Source: Chryseobacterium panacisoli (GTDB taxonomy: Bacteria; Bacteroidota; Bacteroidia; Flavobacteriales; Weeksellaceae). From it: 64,000 nt of DNA. The stretch is taken from the NCBI RefSeq assembly GCF_008274625.1, contig NZ_VTRU01000001.1, positions 1,736,001 to 1,800,000 on the forward strand, read 5' to 3'. The notes under the pieces were generated by a model that did not search any database, was not told the DNA's origin, and saw nothing but the letters and a program-made list of their open reading frames with translations. Within the stretch, counting starts at the first letter, position 1; each line of letters begins with the position of its first letter. Shown here piece by piece: positions 32,265 to 40,383 of this stretch. The position numbers were made by a program, and so were the translations under genes.

Positions 32265-32840
32265 TTATTTGATGATTTGTCCTTTGTAGTATTTCTCCAG
32301 GAAAAAGCCCAGATCTGCTCTGTATCCTATTCCTGAGGCTTCAAACTTCCAGCTTCCGTTTCTTTTATACAGTCTTCCGAACTCTACACCGGTTTCAATA
32401 GAGAAATCTTCATCCAGCTCATATTTTGCAATTTCCTGGTTTGAATGATTATCAACAACTCTGATATAAGAGTTTCTTACCTGTCCGAAGTTCTGTCTTC
32501 TTCTTTCAAAATCTTCTATGGTTACTACGAAAAGAATTTCTGCCACTCTCGAATCTACTTTGTCAAGATCTATTACGATTGCTTCATCATCGTCACCATC
32601 ACTGTTTTTACCATTGGGATCATCACCTGTATGGGTAAGCGCTCCGTCCGGAGAATTCAGGTTATTGTAAAAAACAAAATATTCTTCGCTTACTAATTTT
32701 CTGTCAGAATCAATCATGATTGCAGAAGCATCCAGGTCAAAATCGTAGCCGGTTCCTTCATTAGGATCCCAGCCTAATCCAATCGTCATTTTAGTCAATC
32801 CTATGTCGATTTTTTGCCCTTTCTGTAGATTAATTGCCAT
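32265..32840 (-). CDS. TerD-family protein, 191 aa
   Basis: Canonical TerD. It starts MAINLQKGQKIDIGLTKMTI with G-L-G-W-D-P-N-E-G-T, then the Ca2+-binding segments DFDLDASAIMIDSD and GDDPNGKNSDGDDDEAIVID, and ends with the usual W-K-F-E-A-S-G. The length is that of TerD/TerE/TerZ. It is the first gene of the minus-strand Ter cluster. No TAnnTTTG box is obvious upstream, so its promoter may use another sigma factor or activation (inference). Confidence 0.95.
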   Translation of the reverse strand: MAINLQKGQKIDIGLTKMTIGLGWDPNEGTGYDFDLDASAIMIDSDRKLVSEEYFVFYNNLNSPDGALTHTGDDPNGKNSDGDDDEAIVIDLDKVDSRVAEILFVVTIEDFERRRQNFGQVRNSYIRVVDNHSNQEIAKYELDEDFSIETGVEFGRLYKRNGSWKFEASGIGYRADLGFFLEKYYKGQIIK

Positions 32841-32966
32841 AGTGTTTTATATTATGATTATTTTTCGCATTAAGATAGAAGTGATTTATGAATTGACCAA
32901 ATTTATTGAGGAAAAAATGATCTACAGCGCCCAATTAAAACAATTTAAGTCACCAATCACCATAAA

Positions 32967-32996
32967 AAAAGGTCCAATTAAAAAATTGAACCTTGT
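32967..32996 (-). terminator. Terminator of panD-flippase unit
   Basis: AAAAGGT-C-CAATT (32967-32979) and AATTG-A-ACCTT (32984-32994) pair with one mismatch. Reading the minus strand, the stem is followed by TTTTTTTATGG. Confidence 0.65.
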
Positions 32997-33017
32997 ATTG
33001 TAAAAAAGAATAGTAAA

Positions 33018-34046
33018 TTAATTTTCAAACTCCTTATCTGAAACGGCGGCATTTCTTGCTTTAGCCAGCATAGGAATGGAAATCAGTCCCATCACCAGCA
33101 TAATAACAATCTGCAGCGGCAAAGAGATAAAGGAATAGGTCAATCCCATTTCACCTCCAAAGTCAGCACTTTTTCCTACTGATATAAAAAGAGCCATAAA
33201 ACCGTACTTCATCGCAAGGTTATAAGCTCCTATACCTCCACTGGCAGGAATAATCATTCCCAAAGTTCCTACTACAATAATGAAGAAACCGTCTGCAAAG
33301 GTAAATGCGGATGTTTCAGGAAGTGCAAAGCAAACCAGATAAGCAGCTAAATAATAACAAATCCAGATTCCTAATGTATAAAGGATGAATTTTCCTTTTT
33401 CTTTTAGTTTGAAGATGGAAGTTAATCCCTGAAAAATCCCATCAATAAAGTTGACAATTTTTCCTAAAAACGGAATTCCTGAAAGTTTCTTTTTAAATAC
33501 AAAAAATAAAGCTGTTCCTACAATCAGAATTGAAAGGACTAATAAAATCTTATTAGGATTCATATTTATTCCGGAATTTTTGTAGAATGACAAAATTGCA
33601 TCATATTTAAACAATAAGGTCAATCCTAAAAAGCCGAGCATACAAACCAGATCCACCACTCTTTCCAAAATGATAGTTCCAAAAGATTTGTCCACAGGTA
33701 CTTTTTCTACTCCATACAGAGCCGTAGCTCTAGCCACCTCCCCGCTTCTGGGAATGGTAAGGTTCATCAGATATCCAAATGATATTGACCAAAGGGAATT
33801 GGAATTTGAAATTTTGTATCCCATGGGTTCCAGCATCAGGTTCCAGCGAATTGCCCTAAACCAATAAGCAAGAAGACCAAATACAGATGCAAACAGCACC
33901 CATAGATAATTTGCTTTCGCTAGTGACTTCTGAATGACTTTAAAATCAAGCCCTCTTAAGGCAAGCCATAAAAAAAAGCCTGCAAAAGCAAGCGATATTA
34001 CTATTGTTAATATTGATTTTACCGGACTTTTTGATGTTTTCTCCAT
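33018..34046 (-). CDS. Flippase-like/LPG-synthase-TM-domain membrane protein (UPF0104), 342 aa
   Basis: About eight transmembrane helices. The N-terminal region has FFLWLALRGLDF, then YWFRAIRWNLMLEPMGY, the family's R-x-x-R-W cluster, and later I-P-A-S-G-G-I-G-A-Y-N-L-A-M. These are hallmarks of the lysylphosphatidylglycerol synthetase transmembrane/flippase-like family, without the aminoacyl transferase domain. The lipid handled is unknown. It lies 3 bp after panD on the same strand; that linkage has no obvious metabolic logic. Confidence 0.88.
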   Translation of the reverse strand: MEKTSKSPVKSILTIVISLAFAGFFLWLALRGLDFKVIQKSLAKANYLWVLFASVFGLLAYWFRAIRWNLMLEPMGYKISNSNSLWSISFGYLMNLTIPRSGEVARATALYGVEKVPVDKSFGTIILERVVDLVCMLGFLGLTLLFKYDAILSFYKNSGINMNPNKILLVLSILIVGTALFFVFKKKLSGIPFLGKIVNFIDGIFQGLTSIFKLKEKGKFILYTLGIWICYYLAAYLVCFALPETSAFTFADGFFIIVVGTLGMIIPASGGIGAYNLAMKYGFMALFISVGKSADFGGEMGLTYSFISLPLQIVIMLVMGLISIPMLAKARNAAVSDKEFEN

Positions 34047-34049
34047 GTC

Positions 34050-34400
34050 CTAGGTAAGAAGGTTTGTTTTTTCATCCGGGAAAACGATCTTCGGCTGAAA
34101 GTCTTTAGCCTCCTCTGGGGTCATCTGTGCATAAGCAATAACGATGATGATGTCATCTTTTTGTACTTTTCTTGCTGCAGGTCCATTCAGACATACTTCT
34201 CCGGATTTCCTCTTTCCTTTGATAACGTATGTATCAAAACGTTCTCCGTTGTTCACATTCACAATATAGACCCTTTCTCCTACTACCAGACCGGCAGCTT
34301 CAATAAGATCTTCATCTATTGTTATACTTCCTATATAATTAAGGTCAGAGGCAGTTACTCTCACCCTATGAATCTTAGACTTGAAAACTTCTATTAGCAT
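34050..34400 (-). CDS. panD: Aspartate 1-decarboxylase, 116 aa
   Basis: Makes beta-alanine from L-aspartate for pantothenate and coenzyme A synthesis. It is a pyruvoyl enzyme that cleaves itself between Gly-24 and Ser-25, and Y-I-G-S-I-T-I-D is present here. The N-terminal K-S-K-I-H-R-V and N-G-x-R-F-x-T-Y-V are family-typical. Full length. A -7 box TAAATTTG lies at 34412-34405, only 4 nt from the ATG, so the mRNA is probably leaderless. Confidence 0.96.
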   Translation of the reverse strand: MLIEVFKSKIHRVRVTASDLNYIGSITIDEDLIEAAGLVVGERVYIVNVNNGERFDTYVIKGKRKSGEVCLNGPAARKVQKDDIIIVIAYAQMTPEEAKDFQPKIVFPDEKTNLLT

Positions 34401-34404
34401 GGTG

Positions 34405-34412
34405 CAAATTTA
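34405..34412 (-). promoter_or_regulatory. -7 element abutting the panD start (TAAATTTG)
   Basis: Exact TAnnTTTG match on the minus strand; 4 nt to the ATG. Confidence 0.55.
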
Positions 34413-34735
34413 TTAATAAAAATTAATAAAACAGGTCTTTAGTATCATTTAAAAACTCCCACAAACACAAGGGTTTAATTTTATAAAACACAAGGATTCC
34501 GAGAATTGCTTATAGATTTAATAATCATATGGTTAAAAAAATTAAATGTTTACACTTAATTTAGGATTTAATAAATACAAGAAACAATATTAATTTTTTG
34601 CTAAAGTCAATAAGCATAAGCATTTGGCATGATTTTAGTAACGCGTAACGTAGATTTTCTGTGAAAAGTGGAATTATCATATTTTAACCAATTTCACCAA
34701 AAAGCAAAAAAATTTTACAAGTTTTAATAAAAAAA
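34413..34735. other. AT-rich intergenic stretch, nothing recognised
   Basis: Between panD and the HU promoter. Very AT-rich with A/T tracts; no coding frame, palindrome or RNA gene could be supported. Confidence 0.5.
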
Positions 34736-34765
34736 TTGCACAATTAGAAAATAGTATTATATTTG
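34736..34765 (+). promoter_or_regulatory. HU promoter, TTG-N19-TATATTTG
   Basis: TTG (34736-34738), a 19-bp spacer and TATATTTG (34758-34765) match the Bacteroidota housekeeping promoter exactly. The leader is about 30 nt long. Confidence 0.75.
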
Positions 34766-34799
34766 CTATAATTACGAACTAACTTTAATATTAAAAATT

Positions 34800-35090
34800 A
34801 TGAACAAGTCTGAATTAATCGACGCAATCGCTAAAGATGCAGGTATCACTAAAGTTGCAGCAAAAGCTGCTTTAGAATCTTTCATTGGTAACGTAACTAC
34901 TACTTTAAAGAAAAAAGATGGAAAAGTATCTTTAGTAGGTTTCGGTACTTTCTCAGTAGCTGAGAGAGCTGCTAGACAAGGGATTAACCCTGCAACTAAA
35001 AAACCGATCAAGATCGCTGCTAAAAAAGTTGCTAAATTTAAGGCTGGAGCTGATTTATCAAATGCAGTTTCAGGTGCTAAGAAAAAATAA
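34800..35090 (+). CDS. HU-family DNA-binding protein, 96 aa
   Basis: Nucleoid-associated histone-like protein. It starts MNKSELIDAIAKDAGITKVA, and the DNA-contacting beta arm reads G-F-G-T-F-S-V-A-E-R-A-A-R-x-G-I-N-P-A-T with the conserved Pro for intercalation. The short Lys-rich C-terminus (G-A-K-K-K) is slightly extended. Codon use is narrow, as in highly expressed genes. It has a consensus promoter and a strong terminator, so it is monocistronic. Confidence 0.96.
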   Translation: MNKSELIDAIAKDAGITKVAAKAALESFIGNVTTTLKKKDGKVSLVGFGTFSVAERAARQGINPATKKPIKIAAKKVAKFKAGADLSNAVSGAKKK

Positions 35091-35113
35091 TCATTCAGAT
35101 TAAAAAAAATTCA

Positions 35114-35143
35114 AGGGCTGTTTCTTAGAAACAGCCTTTTTTA
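35114..35143 (+). terminator. Terminator of the HU gene
   Basis: GGCTGTTTC (35116-35124) and GAAACAGCC (35128-35136) around TTA, followed by TTTTTT. Confidence 0.9.
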
Positions 35144-35204
35144 TTTGAAATAATGATAGAAACTAGCCCGTTAAGAAGTTTTTAAATGGATAAGAATTAT
35201 TAAG

Positions 35205-35550
35205 TTTCAGCTAAAGCAATTATCATTGTTACAAATAAATAAGCGGGCTAAAGCCCGCTTCTATTGATAATCCATTTTACATAATTTGCTCAAGGTAATC
35301 AAGAGTCAGCAGTCAGCATCAAAAGACAATATTTATAATTCTCTAACCATTCCACAGGAACGGGCTTTAGCCCGTTAAAAAACATCATCAATTCCGATGG
35401 CTTTAGCCAAAAATTAAAAAGGCTATAATCTGCTTGGCTTCATTACTTTTCAAAATAAATAAGCTGTAGAATATGAAATTTCGGGTAAGACCTTATCATT
35501 GAGAAAAATAGAGAATCGGGCTAAAGCCCACTTCCATTGATATTACTAAG
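35205..35550. repeat. Cluster of GGGCTAAAGCCC-type composite repeats
   Basis: Gap without genes. Copies: AGCTAAAGC near 35209 with GCGGGCTAAAGCCCGC (35243-35258) and tail TTCTATTGATA; an inverted copy with AACGGGCTTTAGCCCGTT (35359-35376) and TGGCTTTAGCCA (35398-35409); and GGGCTAAAGCCC (35518-35529) with tail ACTTCCATTGATA. Palindromes within a unit lie 34-38 bp apart, as in the copy at 26.9 kb. Confidence 0.75.
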
Positions 35551-35619
35551 TTTATATTTTCAGGATCCGTTTTATAATAAAAACTACCATTACTAATTTC
35601 TAACTTCTCAATTTCTTAT

Positions 35620-36261
35620 TTAAGGAGCCAGTCTTGAAATCTTCCAATCCAGATCTTCAAGCTGATAAATAATCCTGTCATGAAGACGGTTGGGTCTGCC
35701 CTGCCAGAATTCAATCTCATAAGGTCTTGCCAGGTATCCGCCCCAATTGGAAGGTCTTGGAACTTCAGTATTTTCATATTTCTTTTCCAAGTCTTTTAAT
35801 TTTTCTTCTAAAAACGCTCTGTCGGGAATCACCTGGCTTTGCGGAGAAACTACGGCTCCCAACTGGCTTCCTTTCGGTCTTGAATGGAAATAACCATCAC
35901 TTAGGTTTTCTGCAAGCTTCTCAAGATCTGCTTTGATGATGATCTGTCTTTCAAGATTAGGCCAGAAGAAATGCAGGCATGCTTTATGATTGTTCTCTAT
36001 TGCTTTTCCCTTTCGGCTGTTATAGTTGGTATAGAAAATAAATCCTTCATGGGTATATGCTTTAAGAAGAACCATTCTTGTTCTCGGACAGCCATCTTCC
36101 TCTACTGTGGAAACAGCCATAGCATTGGATTCTGAGATCATCGGGCTCTCACTGGCCTCCAAAAACCAGTCTCTAAACTGCTCAATTGGATTTTGTTTTA
36201 TCTCACTTTCAATAAGTTGGGATTTCTCGTACACTTTTCTTTTGTCGTGCAGGTTTTCCAT
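35620..36261 (-). CDS. pdxH: Pyridoxamine 5'-phosphate oxidase, 213 aa
   Basis: FMN enzyme that oxidises PNP or PMP to pyridoxal 5'-phosphate, the last step of vitamin B6 synthesis and salvage. Visible motifs are the FMN-contacting R-T-R-x-V-L-L-K, Y-T-N-Y-x-S-R-K-G and the PLP-binding end F-W-Q-G-R-P-N-R-L-H-D-R. The sequence ends in L-A-P, as is usual for the family. It is divergent from yqgE, with only 24 bp between the starts. Confidence 0.96.
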   Translation of the reverse strand: MENLHDKRKVYEKSQLIESEIKQNPIEQFRDWFLEASESPMISESNAMAVSTVEEDGCPRTRMVLLKAYTHEGFIFYTNYNSRKGKAIENNHKACLHFFWPNLERQIIIKADLEKLAENLSDGYFHSRPKGSQLGAVVSPQSQVIPDRAFLEEKLKDLEKKYENTEVPRPSNWGGYLARPYEIEFWQGRPNRLHDRIIYQLEDLDWKISRLAP

Positions 36262-36274
36262 AAGTATTTTTTAT

Positions 36275-36282
36275 TAAATTTG
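36275..36282 (+). promoter_or_regulatory. -7 element abutting the yqgE start (TAAATTTG)
   Basis: Exact TAnnTTTG match; the ATG at 36286 follows after 3 nt. Confidence 0.55.
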
Positions 36283-36285
36283 AGT

Positions 36286-36834
36286 ATGAATCACTCATAC
36301 AAAGGTAAAATATTAATCTCGACACCTGACATTTCCGGCGATATTTTTTCAAGATCGGTAGTGTTGGTTATTGAGCATAATGAAAGTGGTGCGTTTGGTT
36401 TGATACTGAATAAAAAGAACAGCCAAATGAGCAGCAAGTTCAAAGATTTTTTTGACTTTAAAATTGAGGTGTATGATGGAGGTCCTGTGGAAAACGATAA
36501 AGTCTTTTTTATTGTAAAAGGTAAAAGAGTTACTGAGATCTATACAGACATCACAGATGAATATTATCTTACAGAAGATATTGACCGTATTATAAATGCT
36601 GTTTTGAGCAGCGAACTGGATATTGAGCACATCAAAATATTTTCAGGCTATTCCGGATGGTCTCCAGGCCAGCTTGATACTGAAGTTCAAAGAAAAATGT
36701 GGACAGTAGTAGATGTTTATAATCTTGATTATACGCTTCCCAATGATCAAACTCTTTGGAAATCTATAATGCAGAATCTTGGTGGTGAATTTCTTCTTTG
36801 GGCCAATTCACCCGAGGATATTTCGCTGAATTAA
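36286..36834 (+). CDS. YqgE/AlgH family protein, 182 aa
   Basis: DUF179 family. It starts MNHSYKGKILISTPDISGDI and contains S-V-V-L-V-I-E-H-N-E-S-G-A-F-G-L-I-L-N, the family signature, then F-S-G-Y-S-G-W-S-P-G-Q-L-D-T-E. The molecular function is unknown, although AlgH affects alginate regulation in Pseudomonas. The open frame extends upstream to 36193 but would overlap pdxH. The ATG at 36286 gives the normal N-terminus. Confidence 0.93.
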   Translation: MNHSYKGKILISTPDISGDIFSRSVVLVIEHNESGAFGLILNKKNSQMSSKFKDFFDFKIEVYDGGPVENDKVFFIVKGKRVTEIYTDITDEYYLTEDIDRIINAVLSSELDIEHIKIFSGYSGWSPGQLDTEVQRKMWTVVDVYNLDYTLPNDQTLWKSIMQNLGGEFLLWANSPEDISLN

Positions 36835-36935
36835 GTACCATTTTCATGTCAATCAGACAATTAACAAACTTTAAGATTCCTTTAACCAATTTTAAAGAAA
36901 GTTTTTCCGTTCTTTGAAAAACTAAAATCACTGAT

Positions 36936-37517
36936 ATGAAAGGTATTACATTACTTGCTTTATCAATATTTTCTACCGCATTTTTATCATTTACTCCAAT
37001 TAACAAAAAATACATTGTCATAGATGCCGGTCATGGCGGAAATGATTTTGGGGCTACGCATGGTGAAATTCGTGAAAAGAATATATCATTAAGTGTTGCT
37101 AAGGAAATCCAGAAGATCAATGAAAGCCAGGATAAATATGAAATCATTCTGACAAGGGATTCTGACAGTTATCCTACTCTTTCCGAAAGAACAGCTCAGA
37201 TCAATAAACTTAATCCTGAAATGGTTATTTCACTCCATGTCAATACATCCCCTGAAAAAGAAAGATCTGACAACGGATTTGAAATTTACACTCAGAATTC
37301 TGATGTTTCAAAGGAATTAGCCGGAAAAATTTACAAGAAATTCAATGCCCGTAAAATATCCGAGAGCAATCTTCATATTTTAAGAGAAACTAAAGCACCT
37401 GCCGTACTAGTAGAACTTGGGTTCATCAATAATTCTGAAAACAGGAATTATATAACGAGTGAAAAGGGGCAGAAAGAAATCGCACAGAAATTTGTTGAAA
37501 TCATCAACGAATACTAA
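36936..37517 (+). CDS. N-acetylmuramoyl-L-alanine amidase (Amidase_3), 193 aa
   Basis: Zinc amidase that cleaves between MurNAc and L-Ala in peptidoglycan. An N-terminal hydrophobic leader (ITLLALSIFSTAFLSF) exports it. The zinc ligands fit D-A-G-H-G-G-N-D, the Glu of E-I-R-E-K, and S-L-H-V-N, with the C-terminal catalytic V-E-L-G-F-I-N-N. Compared with AmiA/AmiC it is a bare catalytic domain without AMIN or SPOR modules. It probably acts in cell separation or wall turnover. Confidence 0.92.
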   Translation: MKGITLLALSIFSTAFLSFTPINKKYIVIDAGHGGNDFGATHGEIREKNISLSVAKEIQKINESQDKYEIILTRDSDSYPTLSERTAQINKLNPEMVISLHVNTSPEKERSDNGFEIYTQNSDVSKELAGKIYKKFNARKISESNLHILRETKAPAVLVELGFINNSENRNYITSEKGQKEIAQKFVEIINEY

Positions 37518-37548
37518 ATAAAAAACAATTTCTGATTTAATCAGAATA

Positions 37549-37592
37549 AAACCCGGTAAAGGACTTCTGGAACTTTGTTGTTTACCGGGTTT
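37549..37592. terminator. Bidirectional terminator
   Basis: AAACCCGGTAAA (37549-37560) and TTTACCGGGTTT (37581-37592) form a 12-bp stem with a 20-nt loop between the convergent amidase and class IV genes. Confidence 0.75.
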
Positions 37593-37600
37593 GTCAATTT

Positions 37601-38416
37601 TTATTGATTAAAACTTTTCTTCCAGCTTTCTACCAATTCTGAGAAACGGGTGTTCTCAAAAGTCTTATTTCTTATCTTACCTACAGAAAATATACCTTTC
37701 TCTTCAGAAATCATTAAAATCTCTTCAGCTTTCTGAGACTCGAATGCAATAATCTCGTGTTCCTGAATATCAGCAAGGTTATTTTTATGTAAAAAAGTAA
37801 CAAAATTTTCCATCAAAGGAGAAATGTAAGCTCCTTCAGTCTGCTTGGGTACTTTAATAACATCACCTTCTAAAAAAAGAAGATTTCCGGCAGTGGTACG
37901 TGCTATCCTTTTGTTTGGATTCAGAAGAATAACGTCATCAAGGTCATTTTCCTGAGCATAGATCGCTCCGTAGATATTTTCCGGACAGTGAACTCTGATA
38001 TTGCTCAGAAGGTTATTATTAACGTTAATTTCTTTAATCAAATCCAATTCTAAAAGTCTTTGATGAACTGCCAGTACATCTGCCATTTCCGAAACTTCGT
38101 AAAAATAGGAAACAGAAGATTTTGCCAACGTTACGCCGTCATTATTCCTGAACACCTGGAAATTGACAATTCCGTTCTTTACTCCTTTACCTTCAATAAT
38201 TTCTTTTTGAAAAAGTGTCTGGAAAAACTCCAGGGTATAAGTCAAAGGAATATTCATTCTCATCTTTCTCATGGAAGCCATCAGGAAAAAATAGCATTCT
38301 TCGTCCATGATCAACCCACCATTTCTTACAAAGAAAGAAACTTTCACTGAGTCGCCCCAAAGGAAGGCTCTGTTCTTTACATTTAACTCGTCTGATGTAA
38401 AATATTGATTTTCCAA
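37601..38416 (-). CDS. Class IV (fold-type IV) aminotransferase homologue lacking the usual Lys, 271 aa
   Basis: Resembles D-amino acid/branched-chain aminotransferases and 4-amino-4-deoxychorismate lyase. It has NRAFLWGDSVKVSFFVRNG at residues 15-33 and a D-V-I-L-L-N ... T-T-A-G-N-L-L-F-L-E-G stretch at 161-184. The PLP Schiff-base Lys should be in the S-N-[LI]-K-x-x-N segment; here it reads SNIRVHCPEN, with Arg-141. The protein may be catalytically dead or use PLP differently. The family call is firm, the function is not. Confidence 0.78.
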   Translation of the reverse strand: MENQYFTSDELNVKNRAFLWGDSVKVSFFVRNGGLIMDEECYFFLMASMRKMRMNIPLTYTLEFFQTLFQKEIIEGKGVKNGIVNFQVFRNNDGVTLAKSSVSYFYEVSEMADVLAVHQRLLELDLIKEINVNNNLLSNIRVHCPENIYGAIYAQENDLDDVILLNPNKRIARTTAGNLLFLEGDVIKVPKQTEGAYISPLMENFVTFLHKNNLADIQEHEIIAFESQKAEEILMISEEKGIFSVGKIRNKTFENTRFSELVESWKKSFNQ

Positions 38417-38446
38417 TTTTTGATGTGATTTATTTACAAAAAAATA

Positions 38447-38466
38447 ATGAACGATAAATCGTTCAT
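38447..38466 (-). terminator. Terminator after the START-like gene
   Basis: ATGAACGAT (38447-38455) and ATCGTTCAT (38458-38466) form a 9-bp stem; the minus strand then reads TATTTTTTTG. Confidence 0.75.
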
Positions 38467-38494
38467 CAGTTTTATCATTTAATACAGCCCGGTA

Positions 38495-38881
38495 TTATGC
38501 CGCACCTAGTTTTATTCTCAGGTTCTCAATAAGATTTTCCCAATACATTGCATTTTCCTCTTCATCACCTTCTTCACAGAAATCTGTAATATTTAAAGCC
38601 AGATCTTCTGTAATATCATCAATTGTGATAGTCATTTCAAAGAAATTTTTTGTTCCTTCATCTTCTTCCCATCTGAAACGCACGAAACCTTCAGGCTTAT
38701 ATCTGATCAAAGTGGCCTTCTCAGCAGGTCCTCCACCCCAGCTAAAAAAGAAATCATCGCCTTTCTCTGTTACCTCATCCGCAAACCATTCAGACAATCC
38801 CTCTGCAGTCGCCAGATATTCGTATAAAATCTCTGATAAACAGTGCATTGGAAATTCGTAATGGACTTTATGTTTCGCCAT
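38495..38881 (-). CDS. START-like (AHSA1/SRPBCC-type) domain protein, 128 aa
   Basis: Small acidic helix-grip protein. It starts KVHYEFPMHCLSEILYEYLA, then the G-L-S-E-W-F-A-D-E-V turn, and F-x-W-x-G-G-P-A-E-K-A. It ends with a long helix that should cap the ligand pocket. This START-like group is widespread in Bacteroidota; no ligand is known. It is probably monocistronic. Confidence 0.85.
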   Translation of the reverse strand: MAKHKVHYEFPMHCLSEILYEYLATAEGLSEWFADEVTEKGDDFFFSWGGGPAEKATLIRYKPEGFVRFRWEEDEGTKNFFEMTITIDDITEDLALNITDFCEEGDEEENAMYWENLIENLRIKLGAA

Positions 38882-39037
38882 ATAATCTTTGTTTTATCGT
38901 CCCGCAATATATAAATTAATTTTTTTATTACGCAAAAAAACAATTACTTTTTTAAAGAATCAGTATGATATTTATCACAGGATTTAAATCCTTATTCCGT
39001 TAATTTTTAATGGCTAAAGTTGTCATGTAAAGCATAA

Positions 39038-39065
39038 AAAAATCTCTCCTTTCCGGAGAGATTTT
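39038..39065 (-). terminator. Terminator after the class III aminotransferase
   Basis: AATCTCTCC (39041-39049) and GGAGAGATT (39055-39063) extended by A-T pairs; the minus-strand tail is a run of T. Confidence 0.85.
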
Positions 39066-39070
39066 CGTCT

Positions 39071-40252
39071 TTAATTTTCGTTCAGTATATCAAGAATAAT
39101 CTGACATCCTTCTCTTATTTCTTCTTTAGATAATGTAAGAGGCGGAGAAATTCTCAGGTATTCATTTCTGTAGAGCTGCCAAAAAACAACAAGTCCTTTT
39201 TCCATACATTTTTTTGCGACTTCCAGTGTATATTCGGGTGTTCCGAGATTCACGGCAAGCATTAAGCCTTTTCCATTGATATTTTTAATTTTAGGGTGAA
39301 CTAAAAGTTCTCTGAATAGTTTTTCTTTTTCTTCCACCTCATTCATAAGTCCGCTGTCTAGCACCTCTTTTAAAGTAGCGTAGCTTGCCGCCGCAATCAA
39401 TGGATTTCCTCCAAAAGTAGTAATATGACCAAGCTTTGGTGAATGTGATAAGCTTTCCATAATTTCTCTGGAGCTCATAAAAGCTCCTACAGGAACTCCG
39501 CCTCCCATTCCTTTCCCCATCACCAGGATATCCGGAACGATTCCAAAGTGCTCAAAAGAGAACAATTTCCCAGTTCTCCCAAATCCCGGCTGTATTTCAT
39601 CTAAAATCAAAAGAGCCCCTACTTCTTCACATCTTCTCTTGAGTTTGATCAGATAGTCATTATCAGGAACCAGAAATCCTGCAGCTCCCTGAATGGTTTC
39701 AAGGATCACACAAGCGGTTTTCTCAGTGATTTTATCAAAGTCTTTTTCATTATTAAATTCAATGAAAGAAACCATGGGCAATAAGGGACGGAACTCTCTT
39801 TTATGGGTTTCATTTCCTGAAACACTCAACGCCCCATGAGTATTTCCGTGATAAGAATCTTTAAAGGACACAATTTCTTCTCTTCCTGTATATCGTTTTG
39901 CCAGTTTCAAACTTCCGTCAATAGCCTCTGCACCACTGTTTACAAGATAGGTAACTTCTAACGGATCCGGAGTAGCTTCCGCCAGCAGTCTGCATAAGGC
40001 AATAGGCTTCTCCTGTGCATATTCACCATACACCATTACGTGAAGGTATTTATCTGCCTGTTCTTTGATTGCATTCACGATCTTAGGATGAGAATGTCCC
40101 AGTGTATTGGCAGAAACTCCCGCTACAAAATCAAGGTATCTTTTGCCGTCTGTACCGTAAATATAGCTTCCTTCTGCTTTTTCAACTTCAAAACCTGCCG
40201 CAAATTTTGTGGTTTGAGCCTGATATATAAAAAAATCTTTTTGCATTTCCAT
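39071..40252 (-). CDS. Class III PLP aminotransferase (aspartate/acetylornithine aminotransferase family), 393 aa
   Basis: Pyridoxal phosphate enzyme. The key sites are N-S-G-A-E-A, the cofactor-stacking F-K-D-S-Y-H-G-N-T-H-G, the L-I-L-D-E-I-Q-P-G-F-G-R-T-G segment with the PLP-nitrogen Asp, and the Schiff-base Lys in V-M-G-K-G-M-G-G-G. The substrate is an omega-amino compound such as acetylornithine, ornithine or lysine; I cannot choose. The TTG at 40261 is in frame, but ATG 40252 is 17 nt after the -7 box and preferred (a further ATG is at 40246). Confidence 0.9.
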   Translation of the reverse strand: MEMQKDFFIYQAQTTKFAAGFEVEKAEGSYIYGTDGKRYLDFVAGVSANTLGHSHPKIVNAIKEQADKYLHVMVYGEYAQEKPIALCRLLAEATPDPLEVTYLVNSGAEAIDGSLKLAKRYTGREEIVSFKDSYHGNTHGALSVSGNETHKREFRPLLPMVSFIEFNNEKDFDKITEKTACVILETIQGAAGFLVPDNDYLIKLKRRCEEVGALLILDEIQPGFGRTGKLFSFEHFGIVPDILVMGKGMGGGVPVGAFMSSREIMESLSHSPKLGHITTFGGNPLIAAASYATLKEVLDSGLMNEVEEKEKLFRELLVHPKIKNINGKGLMLAVNLGTPEYTLEVAKKCMEKGLVVFWQLYRNEYLRISPPLTLSKEEIREGCQIILDILNEN

Positions 40253-40269
40253 TGTCTCCAAAATTTCAG

Positions 40270-40277
40270 CAAAGCTA
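40270..40277 (-). promoter_or_regulatory. -7 promoter element of the class III aminotransferase (TAGCTTTG)
   Basis: Exact TAnnTTTG match on the minus strand; 17 nt to the ATG at 40252. Confidence 0.5.
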
Positions 40278-40318
40278 TAAAAGATTCGTCACATGCAGAA
40301 ATTATCCGCCTTTAATAA

Positions 40319-40349
40319 AAAAATTACCCCTGATCATGTCAAGGGTAAT
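40319..40349 (-). terminator. Terminator of the secreted-protein operon
   Basis: ATTACCC-C-TGA (40323-40333) and TCA-A-GGGTAAT (40339-40349) pair with one mismatch; the minus-strand tail is TTTTTTTATT. Confidence 0.7.
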
Positions 40350-40383
40350 GGATTATCAATATTAAAAAAAGTTCTGACGGTTG

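Noticed and set aside
36193..36285. 31-residue N-terminal extension of YqgE
   Set aside because: It would overlap pdxH, does not match the family start, and the -7 box sits inside it; ATG 36286 is preferred.
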